Assembly (NCBI RefSeq): GCF_024055795.1 | Contig: NZ_JAMXMY010000001.1 | Coordinates: forward strand, 496,001-560,000 | Direction of reading: 5' to 3' | DNA from: Actinoallomurus purpureus | GTDB lineage: Bacteria > Actinomycetota > Actinomycetes > Streptosporangiales > Streptosporangiaceae | Length of the DNA: 64,000 nt | Shown here: in pieces, positions 16,422-25,275 of the stretch | Layout of the letters: the number at the start of each line of letters is the position of its first letter | Position numbering within the stretch: position 1 is the stretch's first letter | The notes under the pieces: model-generated | The model's input: the letters and a program-made list of their open reading frames with translations, nothing else | What the model was told of the DNA's origin: nothing | Database searches by the model: none | Made by a program: the position numbers and the translations under genes

Positions 16422-17648
16422 TCAGCCTTCGATGGCGTACTGCATGGCGCGCAGCTTGGTCTGGGTCTCGGCGAGTTCGGCGGCCGGGTCGGACCCGGCG
16501 ACGATGCCACCGCCGGCGTACAGGCGGGCGCGCGGGCCCTCGACCCGCGCGCAGCGCAGCGCGATGCCCCACTCGCCGTCGCCGCGGGCGTCGATCCAGC
16601 CGACCGGCCCCGCGTAGCGTCCGCGGTCCATCGCCTCCAGCTCACGGACCAGGTCCAGGGCGGCGTCGGTGGGCGTGCCGCCGACGGCCGGCGTCGGGTG
16701 CAGCGCGCCGACGACGTCCAGCACCGAGCGCTCTTCGTCGAGGCGCCCGCGCACCGGCGTGGCAAGGTGGATGAGGTTCGACAGCCGCAGAATCCGCGGC
16801 TCCGCGGGCACCGTCAGGTCGCGGCAGAGGGGGGCGAGGGCGGCGCGGACCATGTCGGCGGCGTAGGAGTGCTCCTCGCGGTCCTTGGCCGAGGTGAACA
16901 GGGTCGCGGCGCTGGAGTCCTCGTCCGGGCCGCGGGCGATCGTCCCGGCCAGCACCAGCGACTCGACCTGGCCGCCCATGCGCCGGACGAGCAGCTCGGG
17001 CGTCGCGCCCACCAGCCCGGCGCAGGCGAAGGTGTAGCACGAGGGGAAACGGTCGGCCAGGCGCCGGAGCAGGATCCGGCTGTCGATGGGCTCCTCGGCC
17101 ACCGCCAGCAGGTCGCGGGCGAGGACGACCTTCGACAGGTGCCCGGCGCGGATGCGTTCGACGGCGGCGGCCACGGCCCGCATGTGTCTCGGCGCGGTGA
17201 CGTGGCCGTCGGCCCAGCGGACGCCTGAGGGGGGCGCCGGAGGGCGGAGGAGGGTCAGCGGGTCGGCGTGCTCGCCGATGGTGGTGTACCAGGCGCGGCC
17301 GTCGCGGCGGCCCAGGACGGTGCGCGGCACGATGAGCACCGACTCCCCGGAGCGGTGATCGAAAGAGAAGCTGCCGAAGGCGACCGGCCCGGAGCCGGGC
17401 ACCTGCAGGGGATCGTCGACCGTGGCGGCGTCGAAGAGCGCCGCGAGCCACTCGCGCGCCCAGGTGAAGCGGTCCTCGCCTGGCGGGACGGCGACACGTG
17501 CGGCCTCGCCCCAGCCGACGAGCCCGTCGCCGTGGCGCACCCAGGCCAGCGCCTCGGAGTGGGGGAGCCGTGCCAGCAGGTCCTCGGGCGCGCGCACGGG
17601 GACGGTGCGTACGGCGAGCCGCTCCGGGACTCCAACAGCGAGGTTCAC
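16422..17648 (-). CDS. menF: Isochorismate synthase
   Basis: About 408 residues from GTG at 17648. A TTG 12 codons further up is possible, but it would put the palindrome at 17671-17684 inside the gene. It converts chorismate to isochorismate. Conserved chorismate-binding elements are LSKVVLARDLLAV, CYTFACAGLVGATPELLVRR, VESLVLAGTIARG, KDREEHSYAADMVRAAL, LHPTPAVGGTPTDAALDLV and RYAGPVGWIDARGDGEWGIALRCARV. Given menB/C/D/E nearby and no siderophore genes, menaquinone synthesis is the likely role rather than siderophore (EntC/DhbC) supply, although it lies 7 kb from menD. Confidence 0.88.
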   Translation of the reverse strand: MNLAVGVPERLAVRTVPVRAPEDLLARLPHSEALAWVRHGDGLVGWGEAARVAVPPGEDRFTWAREWLAALFDAATVDDPLQVPGSGPVAFGSFSFDHRSGESVLIVPRTVLGRRDGRAWYTTIGEHADPLTLLRPPAPPSGVRWADGHVTAPRHMRAVAAAVERIRAGHLSKVVLARDLLAVAEEPIDSRILLRRLADRFPSCYTFACAGLVGATPELLVRRMGGQVESLVLAGTIARGPDEDSSAATLFTSAKDREEHSYAADMVRAALAPLCRDLTVPAEPRILRLSNLIHLATPVRGRLDEERSVLDVVGALHPTPAVGGTPTDAALDLVRELEAMDRGRYAGPVGWIDARGDGEWGIALRCARVEGPRARLYAGGGIVAGSDPAAELAETQTKLRAMQYAIEG

Positions 17649-17670
17649 GAGAACCCACTGTACGGGAAAG

Positions 17671-17684
17671 TTGAACCCGTTCAA
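17671..17684. promoter_or_regulatory. Palindrome upstream of menF
   Basis: Perfect inverted repeat TTGAAC-CC-GTTCAA ending 23 bp upstream of the chosen menF GTG. Its position in the 5' region suggests a repressor operator; no regulator is identified. Confidence 0.35.
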
Positions 17685-17795
17685 ACAGTGGGGTCCGCTG
17701 CGATGGCGGGGGTCCGAGAGCAGTCGCCACCTCGACGAATGTCCGGATTGGAGGGTAGCCGCCGGATCGGAGGCTAAACATCGCGGTATGTCGGT

Positions 17796-17836
17796 TGTTC
17801 GGGGAACATTCTAGATATATCGTTAACGTATCTAGA
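17796..17836. promoter_or_regulatory. Candidate PadR operators
   Basis: Two nested dyads precede padR: TGTTC-GGG-GAACA at 17796-17808, and TCTAGATA-N11-TATCTAGA at 17810-17817/17829-17836 with a second palindrome CGTTAACG in its centre. The AT-rich dyad ends 18 bp before the ATG. Autoregulation through such dyads is usual in the PadR family; assignment here is inference. Confidence 0.55.
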
Positions 17837-17854
17837 TGATCGCGAGGAGAATGT

Positions 17855-18532
17855 ATGCGACACCAACCGCCTCACGGGGCCGATGCGTACGGTCCGGCCG
17901 CTCACCCCGTGATGAACGCCGCCGGCGGAATGCCGCCGCATCCCGGGGGAGGCCTGCCGTTCCCGCCCGGCCCCCCGGGCCTGTCGCCGATGCCGCCCCT
18001 GCCGCCGCGTCCCCCCGGCCCGCCGGGGCCGGCCGGGTTCGGGTTCGGCGGTCCGATGCCGCACGGCCCGGCGCCGAAGGTCAAGAAGGGGGATGTCCGC
18101 GCGGCCGCGCTGGCCCTGCTCGCCGAGGGGCCGCGCAACGGCTACCAGATCATCCAGGAGATCGCCGAGCGCAGTAACGGGATCTGGCGGCCCAGCCCGG
18201 GCTCGGTCTACCCGGCCCTCCAGCAGTTGGAGGACGAGGGGCTGGTCCGGTCGGAGGAGGACGGCGGTCGGCGCACCTACCACCTCACCGAGGCGGGGTT
18301 CGCCCATCTCAAGGAGCGCCGGGACGGCGCGGAGCCCTGGGAGGAGGTCGCTGACTCGGTCAGCGAGGAGATGGTCGGCCTGCACCACCTGCTCGACCAG
18401 GTAGGCATGGCCATGCGGCAGGTGATGATCGCCGGCACCCCCGACCAGCGCGGCGACGCCCGCGAGATCCTCGCCGGCACCCGCCGTGCCCTCTACCGGC
18501 TGCTCGCCGAAGATCCCCGGGAGGACGCGTGA
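17855..18532 (+). CDS. PadR family transcriptional regulator with proline-rich N-terminus
   Basis: 225 residues, ATG at 17855 with GAGGAGA upstream. Residues 1-~72 are Pro/Gly-rich and probably disordered. The winged helix follows: VKKGDVRAAALALLAEGPRNGYQIIQEIAERSNGIWRPSPGSVYPALQQLEDEGLVRSEEDGGRRTYHLTEAG, the diagnostic PadR string. The C-terminal helical part mediates dimerisation. Its stop overlaps the GTG of the ABC ATPase, so it is translationally coupled to an export system that it very likely represses. Confidence 0.92.
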   Translation: MRHQPPHGADAYGPAAHPVMNAAGGMPPHPGGGLPFPPGPPGLSPMPPLPPRPPGPPGPAGFGFGGPMPHGPAPKVKKGDVRAAALALLAEGPRNGYQIIQEIAERSNGIWRPSPGSVYPALQQLEDEGLVRSEEDGGRRTYHLTEAGFAHLKERRDGAEPWEEVADSVSEEMVGLHHLLDQVGMAMRQVMIAGTPDQRGDAREILAGTRRALYRLLAEDPREDA

Positions 18533-19512
18533 CCTCGGCCGACGGAAGGGGCCCCGCCGTCGCGGTGGAGGGCCTGGCGAAGAAGTACGGCGACCTCGAG
18601 GCCGTCAAGGGCATCGACTTCGAGGTCGCGCCGGGGGAGGTCTTCGGCTTCCTCGGTCCCAACGGCGCGGGCAAGACGACGACGATCAGCATGCTGTGCA
18701 CGCTGGTCCGGCCCAGCGGGGGCACCGCGCGGGTGGCCGGCCACGACGTCGTCGCCGAGCGCGACGAGGTCCGCCGCAACATCGGCCTCGTGTTCCAGGA
18801 CCCCACGCTCGACGCCTACCTGACCGCGGAGCAGAACCTGCGCTTCCACGGCGAGCTGTACGGCGTGCCGAAGGACGTCATGGACGACCGCATCACCCAG
18901 GTCCTCACGATGGTCGACCTGCTCGACCGCAGGGACGGCAAGGTCGAGACGTTCTCCGGCGGCATGAAACGGCGGCTTGAGATCGCCCGCGGCCTCCTCC
19001 ATTCACCCCGCGTCCTCTTCCTCGACGAGCCGACGGTCGGCCTGGACCCCCAGACCCGGGCGGCGATCTGGGGCTACATCGACCAGCTCCGGAAGACCGA
19101 GGACATCACGATCTTCCTCACCACGCACTACATGGAGGAGGCCGAGTTCTGCGACCGCATCGCGATCATCGATCACGGTGAGATCGTCGTCCTCGACACC
19201 CCGGAGAACCTCAAAGCCAGCGTCGGCAAGGACCGCGTGCAGATCGCCACGGCCGACGACGAGGCGGCGATCGTCGCCCTCAAGGAGCGGTTCGCCATCG
19301 ACGCCGGTATCCACGAGCGCGCCGTCACCTTCGCGGTGCCCTCCGGCGAGGAGTTCGTGCCGCGCCTGTTCGCCGAGCTGGGGGTGCCGATCCGATCGGT
19401 GCACGTCGCCCGGCCCTCACTCGACGACGTGTTCCTCAGCTACACCGGCAGTACGATCCGCGACGCCGAGGCCGGGGCGAACGACTGGATGCGGATGATG
19501 GGGAGGAGATGA
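18529..19512 (+). CDS. ABC transporter ATPase (DrrA-like)
   Basis: 327 residues, GTG overlapping the padR stop. ATPase motifs: Walker A GPNGAGKTT, Q-loop VFQDPTLDAYLTAEQNL, signature FSGGMKRRLEIARGL, Walker B VLFLDEPTVGLDPQTR, H-loop FLTTHYMEEAE. A ~90-residue C-terminal domain is typical of DrrA-type drug exporters. It pairs with the ABC-2 permease 3 bp downstream. Confidence 0.92.
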   Translation: MTSADGRGPAVAVEGLAKKYGDLEAVKGIDFEVAPGEVFGFLGPNGAGKTTTISMLCTLVRPSGGTARVAGHDVVAERDEVRRNIGLVFQDPTLDAYLTAEQNLRFHGELYGVPKDVMDDRITQVLTMVDLLDRRDGKVETFSGGMKRRLEIARGLLHSPRVLFLDEPTVGLDPQTRAAIWGYIDQLRKTEDITIFLTTHYMEEAEFCDRIAIIDHGEIVVLDTPENLKASVGKDRVQIATADDEAAIVALKERFAIDAGIHERAVTFAVPSGEEFVPRLFAELGVPIRSVHVARPSLDDVFLSYTGSTIRDAEAGANDWMRMMGRR

Positions 19513-19515
19513 CAG

Positions 19516-20385
19516 ATGGCCACTGACGTCCATCCGGTCGCCGAGGTCGCCCGGGTACGGGTCGCGCGGCGCAGCCTGCGTCACGACCTGCGCGCGGTGA
19601 AGATCGTGCTGCACCGGGAGCTGCTCCGCTTCCTCTACGACCGCACCCGCATGATCTCCCAGCTGGTCCAGCCGGTGCTGTGGCTGCTGATCATGGGGAC
19701 GGGCCTGTCGTCGCTCGTGGCGAGCGGCGGGGGCGTGAACCTCAAGACGTTCATCTTCCCCGGTGTCATCGCCATGTCGGTGATGTTCACGGCGATGTTC
19801 TCGGCCGCCTCGATCGTGTGGGACCGGGAGTTCGGCTTCCTGCGCGAGATGCTCGTCGCCCCCGTCAGCCGCGCCGCCATCGTCGTCGGCAAGGTCCTCG
19901 GCGGGGCGATCGTCGCCACCTTCCAGGGAATCGTCATCCTCGCCCTCGCCGGCCTGGTCGGCGTCCCGTACGACCCGGTGATGCTGGTCCTGCTCGTCCT
20001 CGTCATGTTCATCGGGGCGTTCACGATCACAGCGTTCGGCGTCGTGCTCGCCGCGAGGATCAAGAAGATGCAGTCCTTCTTCGGCATCATGCAGATGGCG
20101 ATGATGCCGATGCTGTTCCTGTCCGGCGCGTTGTTCCCCCTGTCCGGGCTGCCGGGCTGGCTCAATCTGCTCACCCGGATCAACCCGCTGACCTACGCCG
20201 TCGACCCGCTGCGGCACGTGGTGTTCGCCCACATCAAGGCGAGCCCGGCGCTGCTGCGCCGGTTCAACCCCGGAGTCACGTGGTTCGGCTGGCACGTGCC
20301 GCCCGCGCTGGAGGTCGTCCTCGTCCTGGTGCTGGGCGTGGTGCTCCTGGGAGCGGCGGTCGCGCAGTTCCGCCGCACCGACTGA
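19516..20385 (+). CDS. ABC-2 type permease (DrrB-like)
   Basis: 289 residues with about six membrane segments (VLWLLIMGTGLSSLV, VIAMSVMFTAMFSAASIV, GGAIVATFQGIVILALAGLV, MLVLLVLVMFIGAFTITAFGVVLA, MMPMLFLSGALFPLSGLPGW and VVLVLVLGVVLLGAAVA). REFGFLREMLVAPVSR and LTRINPLTYAVDPLRHVVF are the ABC-2/DrrB signatures. Forms an efflux pump with the preceding ATPase under PadR control. Confidence 0.92.
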   Translation: MATDVHPVAEVARVRVARRSLRHDLRAVKIVLHRELLRFLYDRTRMISQLVQPVLWLLIMGTGLSSLVASGGGVNLKTFIFPGVIAMSVMFTAMFSAASIVWDREFGFLREMLVAPVSRAAIVVGKVLGGAIVATFQGIVILALAGLVGVPYDPVMLVLLVLVMFIGAFTITAFGVVLAARIKKMQSFFGIMQMAMMPMLFLSGALFPLSGLPGWLNLLTRINPLTYAVDPLRHVVFAHIKASPALLRRFNPGVTWFGWHVPPALEVVLVLVLGVVLLGAAVAQFRRTD

Positions 20386-20398
20386 CCGACCCGGAAAC

Positions 20399-20433
20399 CG
20401 CCGCCGGCCGTAGGATGCGCACGGCCGGCGGCG
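20399..20433 (+). terminator. Terminator of the padR-ABC operon
   Basis: 13-bp stem around GCCGCCGGCCGT/ACGGCCGGCGGC with a 9-nt loop (AGGATGCGC), 14 bp after the permease stop. Confidence 0.7.
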
Positions 20434-20477
20434 CGCCGTCCCCGGTCGTACGGATGACACTCCCGGAAAGGGCCCCC

Positions 20478-21074
20478 GTGCCAGGAACGCCAGAGACAGG
20501 ATCCCGGCCCGCCGTCGTGGAGATCGGCTACGCCTGGCGAGGTCTGCGCGATTCGGCCGCCTTCGCGTTGATCGCGATCTTCGTGACCACCTTCCTGGCG
20601 TTCAGGGCGAAGGACGAGGGGCGGATCGAACCGGTCGCCGTGGTGCTGTGCGTCGTCTGTGGGGTGGGGACCGTATGGCTGGGCGGGTTCGTCGCGCGGG
20701 CGGTGTGGCGCACCGTGCGGCGGCTCCCTCTCCTCACCCTGGGCTCCGAACGGGTCGTGCTGCACTCGGCGCGGGTGGCGCTGCCGTGGTCCGACATCGC
20801 CGAGGTCCGGATCGTGAGCCGGTCGCCGGATGATCGGACCGCGAAGATCATCGTCTTCGTCCCCGTCGACGCCGACCGGGTCCTCGCGGGCCTGCGCGGC
20901 ATGCCACGCCGATTCGCCCGCAGCGGCATCAAGCGCGTGGGCGGCCCGATCTTCGTGCGGCCCCATGACCTGGCGATGCCGTTCGCGGAGGTGCTGGCCG
21001 CCGTCCGGCGAGTGACCGCCGTTCCCGTCCGCCCCGCGATCGATCCGCGGTCGGTCGGCGGCATGCGGCGCTGA
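20478..21074 (+). CDS. Membrane protein with bacterial PH-like domain, function unknown
   Basis: 198 residues from GTG at 20478, with GGAAAGG seven bases upstream; an ATG at 20454 is possible. Two membrane segments (SAAFALIAIFVTTFLAF and VAVVLCVVCGVGTVWLGGFVARAVW) are followed by a soluble domain (LLTLGSERVVLHSARVALPWSDIAEVRIV, then KIIVFVPVDADRVLAGL) resembling the STM3941/bPH type. No partner gene suggests a role. Confidence 0.65.
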   Translation: MPGTPETGSRPAVVEIGYAWRGLRDSAAFALIAIFVTTFLAFRAKDEGRIEPVAVVLCVVCGVGTVWLGGFVARAVWRTVRRLPLLTLGSERVVLHSARVALPWSDIAEVRIVSRSPDDRTAKIIVFVPVDADRVLAGLRGMPRRFARSGIKRVGGPIFVRPHDLAMPFAEVLAAVRRVTAVPVRPAIDPRSVGGMRR

Positions 21075-21080
21075 CGACCT

Positions 21081-21122
21081 CTAGTAAGACTGGGGTTCCA
21101 GCAGGTTACCGTCCGGGTCGCG
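21081..21122 (-). pseudogene. C-terminal scrap of a VOC (glyoxalase/bleomycin-resistance) protein
   Basis: Read on the minus strand, the bases encode LRDPDGNLLEPQSY and then TAG at 21083-21081. RDPDGNLLE is the conserved C-terminal metal-site strand of vicinal-oxygen-chelate proteins. Everything upstream of it is gone and the sequence runs straight into a MarR remnant on the other strand. Confidence 0.55.
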
Positions 21123-21268
21123 GAGCCCTGGCCGACCTGACGGCCGAGGCGTCGGCCGTGCAGGAGGACGTTCTGGCACCCCTCGACGACGACGAACGCG
21201 CCGTGCTCCATGACCTGCTACGCCGGGTGTTCGCCCATCTGCAGGAGGGGGCGATCAGGGCACGATGA
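21122..21268 (+). pseudogene. C-terminal remnant of a MarR family regulator
   Basis: The + frame gives GALADLTAEASAVQEDVLAPL, then DDDERAVLHDLLRRVFAHLQEG, then a TGA at 21266. This is the end of a MarR protein (wing exit plus dimerisation helices). There is no start and no helix-turn-helix. It abuts the VOC scrap at its 5' side and overlaps the alcohol dehydrogenase tail by 14 bp. Confidence 0.65.
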
Positions 21269-22289
21269 CCGTGGCGCCCGCGGACGGGGCGGTCCCCATC
21301 GCCGCCAGGGCGGCAGGGGCGTCGGCCAGGCCGATCATCCGGGTGATGAGCAGGTCCGGCCGCAGCACGCCGGCCGCGACCATGGCCATCATCGGGCCGT
21401 AGGCGTGCGCGGCCATGCCGTGGCTGCCCAGGACCTCCAGCTCCAGCGCGATCACCCGGTGCATCGGCACCACGGCCGGCCCGGCCGCCGGCGGCAGCAG
21501 GCCCACTTGGACGTGACGCCCCCGGCGGCGCAGGCTCTCGACGGACGCCGCGCAGGTCGCCGGGCTGCCGAGCGCGTCCAGGGACACGTGCGCGCCGCCC
21601 CCGGTGATCTCCCGCACGGCCTCGGCCACACCCTCCGGGCCTTCGACGCACGCGGCGGCGCCGAAGCGGCGGGCCAGTTCCAGCGCGCCGGGGGAGACGT
21701 CGACCGCGACGACCCGTGCCCCGCACGCGGCGGCGATCATCACCGCGGACAGGCCGACGCCGCCGCACCCGTGTACGGCGACCCATTCGCCCGGTGCGAC
21801 GCGCCCCCGCGCGGTGACGGCGCGGAACGCCGTGGCGAACCGGCAGCCCAGCGCGGCCGCCGTCGCGAACGGCAGGTCATCCGGCAGGGCCACGAGGTTG
21901 ACGTCGGCGTCGTCGATCGCGACGTACTCCGCGAAGGAGCCCCAGTGAGTGAAACCGGGCTGGGTCTGCCGCTCGCACACCTGCTGGTCGCCGGCCGCGC
22001 ACGCCGGGCATCGGCCGCACGCGCACACGAACGGCACCGTCACCCGGTCGCCGGACCGCCACCCGCGCACGTCCGGACCCGTGGCCGCGACGACCCCGGC
22101 GAGCTCGTGCCCCGGTACGTGCGGGAACGTCGTGATGTCGGGGTCGTGGCCCATCCAGCCGTGCCAGTCGCTGCGGCACAGCCCGGTCGCCTCGACCCGG
22201 ATGACCACCCCGGCGCGCGGCGGCTCAGGGTCGGGCACCTCCCGCACCTCCGGCGTCCACCCGAACCCGTCGTACACCACCGCCCGCAC
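21255..22289 (-). CDS. Zinc-dependent alcohol dehydrogenase
   Basis: 344 residues of the medium-chain dehydrogenase/reductase family, GTG at 22289 with GAAAGGGGCGGG upstream. Catalytic zinc site: [11 protein letters not shown] (Cys ligand) and [11 protein letters not shown] (His and Glu). The structural zinc loop has four cysteines ([17 protein letters not shown]). Cofactor site: [34 protein letters not shown], where the Asp after the glycine motif favours NAD(H). Substrate unknown. It overlaps the MarR remnant at its 3' end. Confidence 0.9.
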   Translation of the reverse strand: MRAVVYDGFGWTPEVREVPDPEPPRAGVVIRVEATGLCRSDWHGWMGHDPDITTFPHVPGHELAGVVAATGPDVRGWRSGDRVTVPFVCACGRCPACAAGDQQVCERQTQPGFTHWGSFAEYVAIDDADVNLVALPDDLPFATAAALGCRFATAFRAVTARGRVAPGEWVAVHGCGGVGLSAVMIAAACGARVVAVDVSPGALELARRFGAAACVEGPEGVAEAVREITGGGAHVSLDALGSPATCAASVESLRRRGRHVQVGLLPPAAGPAVVPMHRVIALELEVLGSHGMAAHAYGPMMAMVAAGVLRPDLLITRMIGLADAPAALAAMGTAPSAGATVIVP

Positions 22290-22446
22290 CGGCCCGCCCC
22301 TTTCTCGATCCCCGGCACACCGTATCCACCGGCGAGCGAGGCCGTCCGTCCAGGCCTCGGCGACCGGGTCACGCCCGGGGACCGCACCACTGCGGTCCCG
22401 GCGCTCTCCGATCTGCGACCGGCACCGTCCCGTTGATCCTGACAGG

Positions 22447-22485
22447 GCCGTCCGTTTCGCGCGCTCCCGGCGCGAGACGGACGGC
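22447..22485 (-). terminator. Strong terminator beyond the broken Gfo/Idh/MocA gene
   Basis: Stem GCCGTCCGT-T-TCGCGC against GCGCGA-G-ACGGACGGC with a 7-nt loop; 16 pairs including one wobble, 24 bp past the stop at 22509. Confidence 0.7.
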
Positions 22486-22508
22486 GAAGCTCCGGCCGGT
22501 CCTGCCGC

Positions 22509-22958
22509 TCATGAGAGGGCGACGACCTGACCGCTCGTGGCGCTGGCGCGGGCGGCGTCCAGGACGGTGGCGGTCGCGACCGCGTCCCAGGGGTCGACGG
22601 GGAGCGGGCCGGTCCCGCGCACCGCCGCGGCGAACGCCGGGTAGAACAGGTCCCACCTGCCGCGTTCGGACGGGACGGGCTCGGCCTCATCGCCGCGCCG
22701 CACGCTTCCCCAGCGCTCCTCCGGCTCCACGCCCCAGCGCTCGCCCTCGGAGGCCGGTGACGCGCCGGCTGCGGCCAGTTCGGAGAGCGAGGCGTACGCC
22801 GGCCGGTCCAGGTCGGCGGCGACCTGTTCCCGGCGTTCGGGGGAGGTCGTGACGACCCCGAGGAACTCGTACTCCGTGGCCGAGGCGAGCAGCGGGGCGT
22901 GGAAGTATCTGCCGCCGAAGCCGTAGCCGGCGAGGCCGATGCGTACCGGTGTGGTCAT
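22509..22958 (-). pseudogene. Gfo/Idh/MocA oxidoreductase with large in-frame internal deletion
   Basis: From ATG at 22958 (AGGAAAGGAA upstream) the product is only ~149 residues; the family normally has about 350. The N-terminal NAD-binding part is intact (RIGLAGYGFGGRYFHAPLL, FLGVVTTSPERREQVA, then YASLSELAAAGA) and then jumps directly to the far C-terminus (SPASEGERWGVEPEERWG, then FYPAFAAAVRGTGPLPVDPWDAVATATVLDAAR). The EKP catalytic motif and the substrate domain are missing, about 200 residues lost without breaking the frame. It is almost certainly inactive as an oxidoreductase. Confidence 0.8.
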
Positions 22959-22987
22959 CGAGTCGGTTCCTTTCCTGGTCAGGCGGG

Positions 22988-23135
22988 TCACTGGAAGCGG
23001 CCGGGGCGGAACGCCTCCAGCAGCGGGCTGCGCTCCCCGGTGACGATCTCGTCGGCGAGGAGTTCACCGGCGATGAGTCCCAGGGTCGCACCACTGTGGG
23101 TGAAGGCCACGTGCCGACCCGTCACCTGGTCCAGC
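22988..23135 (-). pseudogene. C-terminal remnant of an FAD-dependent (DAO-type) oxidoreductase
   Basis: The minus frame reads VTGRHVAFTHSGATLGLIAGELLADEI, then VTGERSPLLEAFRPGRFQ and stop at 22990. The HSGATLG string is the conserved C-terminal FAD contact of glycine/D-amino-acid oxidases. About 50 of roughly 370 residues remain and no start codon is present. It lies between the Gfo/Idh remnant and the beta-galactosidase. Confidence 0.65.
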
Positions 23136-23221
23136 GCGTCGCTTTTTCGGGCGTTGACCAGTGCACAAGCGACCGGCCCCTCGCCCGGACGGGGAGAGGG
23201 CCGGTCAAGGCGTGCGTCGTC

Positions 23222-25228
23222 TCAGTCGGCGGAGCGGAGCAGCGCGACGCCGCGGGGCGGGAGGTGCACCGTGTCGGCGGCGTCCGCCCCGTCCAGGAGG
23301 CCGCGCATCGGGGCGGGCAGGTGCACCGTCACGGGGGTGGCCCGGTGGTTGAGGACGATGTAGCAGGGGCCGTCGCCGGTCACCCTGGCCCGTGCCTGCA
23401 CCCCGCCGGGCAGGCCGGGCAGGACGGGGCGGACACCGGCCCCCTCGCGGACCCGGTCGACGAGACCGCGCATGGTCACCGGGTCGGGGCGGGTGGCCAG
23501 ATACCAGGCCGTGCCCCGGCCGTACCGGTGGCGCGTGACCGCCGGCCGGCCGGCCAGGTCGCCCGTCGTGAAGTGCTCGACGGCCTCGGCGCCCTCCAGG
23601 ATCACCTCCTCCGACCACACGGTGCCGGTGCCCTGGGACAGCCCGATCCGCCCCGACTCCGGCAGCGGCCAGAACTCCTCCACCCGCAGCCCCAGCATCC
23701 GCCGGAACGGCCCGGGATACCCGCCCAGGTGGACCCGGTCATGCGGGTCGACGATGCCGGAGAAGAACGACATCACCAGCGTGCCGCCGCCCTCGACGTA
23801 CCGTTCCAGATTGCGGGCGGCCTCTTCGGCGACCAGGTAGAGGTTGGGGACGACGACGAGCCGGTACGGCGACAGGTCGGCGTCCGGGCCGACGACGTCG
23901 CACGCGACGCTCGCGTCGTACAGCGGGCCGTGGTGCGCCCAGGCGGCGTCCAGGAAGCGCACGTCCGCGCTCGGGTGGGCGTCCTGTTCGAGCGCCCACC
24001 AGCTCGGCCAGTCCAGGACCATCGCGACGTCCGCGCGCGGTGCCCGCGCCCCCGCCAGCGCCGGCTGGGCGGCCAGTTCCCGGCCGAGCTCGCGGACCTC
24101 CTCGAACACTCGGCCCGTGGGCCCGCCGTGCGGGACCATCGCCGAGTGGAACTTCTCGGCGCCGCCCCGGGACTGCCGCCACTGGAAGAACATCACCGCG
24201 TCCGCCCCGTGCGCGACGGCCTGCCAGCTCCACAGCCGCATCGCGCCCGCGGGCTTGGGAGCGTTGCGGGCACGCCAGTTCACCGCGCTCGGCGCCTGCT
24301 CCATCAGCAGCCAGGGCTGCCCACCGCGCAGCGAGCGCATGACGTCGTACGAGAAGGCGACCTTGGCGTCGGCCGCCGGGTCGTGCGGATCGGGGTAGGC
24401 GTCGTAGGCGACGACGTCCAGGTGCGGCGCCCACGTCCACAGGTCGGCGGGCCGCAGCGAGGGCGGGAAGTTCGTGGTCACCGGGACGTCCGGGGTGACC
24501 CGCCGCAGGACCTCCTTCTCGAGGAGATAGCAGGCCAGCAGCTCGTCGGAGGAGAACCTCGCGTAGTCGACCGCGTGGGCGGGGTTGGCGAACGGCGCCG
24601 GGCTGCGCGGCGGCAGCACCTCGTCGAAGGAGGAGTACCGCTGGGACCAGAACGTCGTCGACCAGGCGTCGCCCAGGGCGTCGACCGAGTCGTACCGCTC
24701 CCGCAGCCAGTGCCGGAACGCGTCGGCGGAGACGTCGCAGTGGCACGGCGCCACGTTGCCGTACTCATTGCCGACGTGCCACAGCGCCAGGGCCGGGTGA
24801 CCGGCGTAGCGGTCGGCGATCCGCTCGGCCAGGCGGACGGCGTGCTCCCGGTAGACCGGGCTGGACGGGCAGTAGTGCTGCCGCCCGCCCGGCCACATCC
24901 GTGCGCCGTCGGCGCCGGTCGGCAGGATCTCGGGGTGGCGCGCGGTGAGCCAGGGCGGCGGGGAGGCCGTCATCGTGGCCAGGCACGCGGCGACTCCGCC
25001 GTCGGCCAGCAGGTCCAGGACCCGGTCCAGCGTGCCGAACGTGTACGTCCCCGGCTCGGGCTCCACGGTCGCCCAGGAGAAGATCCCGACGCTGACCAGG
25101 TCGACGCCGGCCTCCTTCATGAGCCGGAGATCCTCCTCCCAGACCGGCTCGGGCCACTGCTCGGGGTTGTAGTCGCCGCCGTAGGCGATGCGCCCCAGGC
25201 GGTCCCGGAGCCTGCCGATCCTGTTCAC
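23222..25228 (-). CDS. Beta-galactosidase, glycoside hydrolase family 42
   Basis: 668 residues, usual GH42 length. The N-terminal barrel opens with RIAYGGDYNPEQWPEPVWEEDLRLM. General acid/base Glu155 is in LALWHVGNEYG and nucleophile Glu310 in PWLLMEQAPSAVNW. Cys120, Cys162 and Cys164 fit the structural metal site seen in some GH42 trimers. The trimerisation and C-terminal beta domains follow. No signal peptide is seen, so it acts on imported beta-galactosides. The GntR gene lies immediately upstream on the same strand, and a perfect 20-bp palindrome stands before the start, implying local control. Confidence 0.93.
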   Translation of the reverse strand: MNRIGRLRDRLGRIAYGGDYNPEQWPEPVWEEDLRLMKEAGVDLVSVGIFSWATVEPEPGTYTFGTLDRVLDLLADGGVAACLATMTASPPPWLTARHPEILPTGADGARMWPGGRQHYCPSSPVYREHAVRLAERIADRYAGHPALALWHVGNEYGNVAPCHCDVSADAFRHWLRERYDSVDALGDAWSTTFWSQRYSSFDEVLPPRSPAPFANPAHAVDYARFSSDELLACYLLEKEVLRRVTPDVPVTTNFPPSLRPADLWTWAPHLDVVAYDAYPDPHDPAADAKVAFSYDVMRSLRGGQPWLLMEQAPSAVNWRARNAPKPAGAMRLWSWQAVAHGADAVMFFQWRQSRGGAEKFHSAMVPHGGPTGRVFEEVRELGRELAAQPALAGARAPRADVAMVLDWPSWWALEQDAHPSADVRFLDAAWAHHGPLYDASVACDVVGPDADLSPYRLVVVPNLYLVAEEAARNLERYVEGGGTLVMSFFSGIVDPHDRVHLGGYPGPFRRMLGLRVEEFWPLPESGRIGLSQGTGTVWSEEVILEGAEAVEHFTTGDLAGRPAVTRHRYGRGTAWYLATRPDPVTMRGLVDRVREGAGVRPVLPGLPGGVQARARVTGDGPCYIVLNHRATPVTVHLPAPMRGLLDGADAADTVHLPPRGVALLRSAD

Positions 25229-25275
25229 GTTCCCGCCGCTCCCTGTCGTGGTTCCCGGCCCGGCGGCCGCATCCA

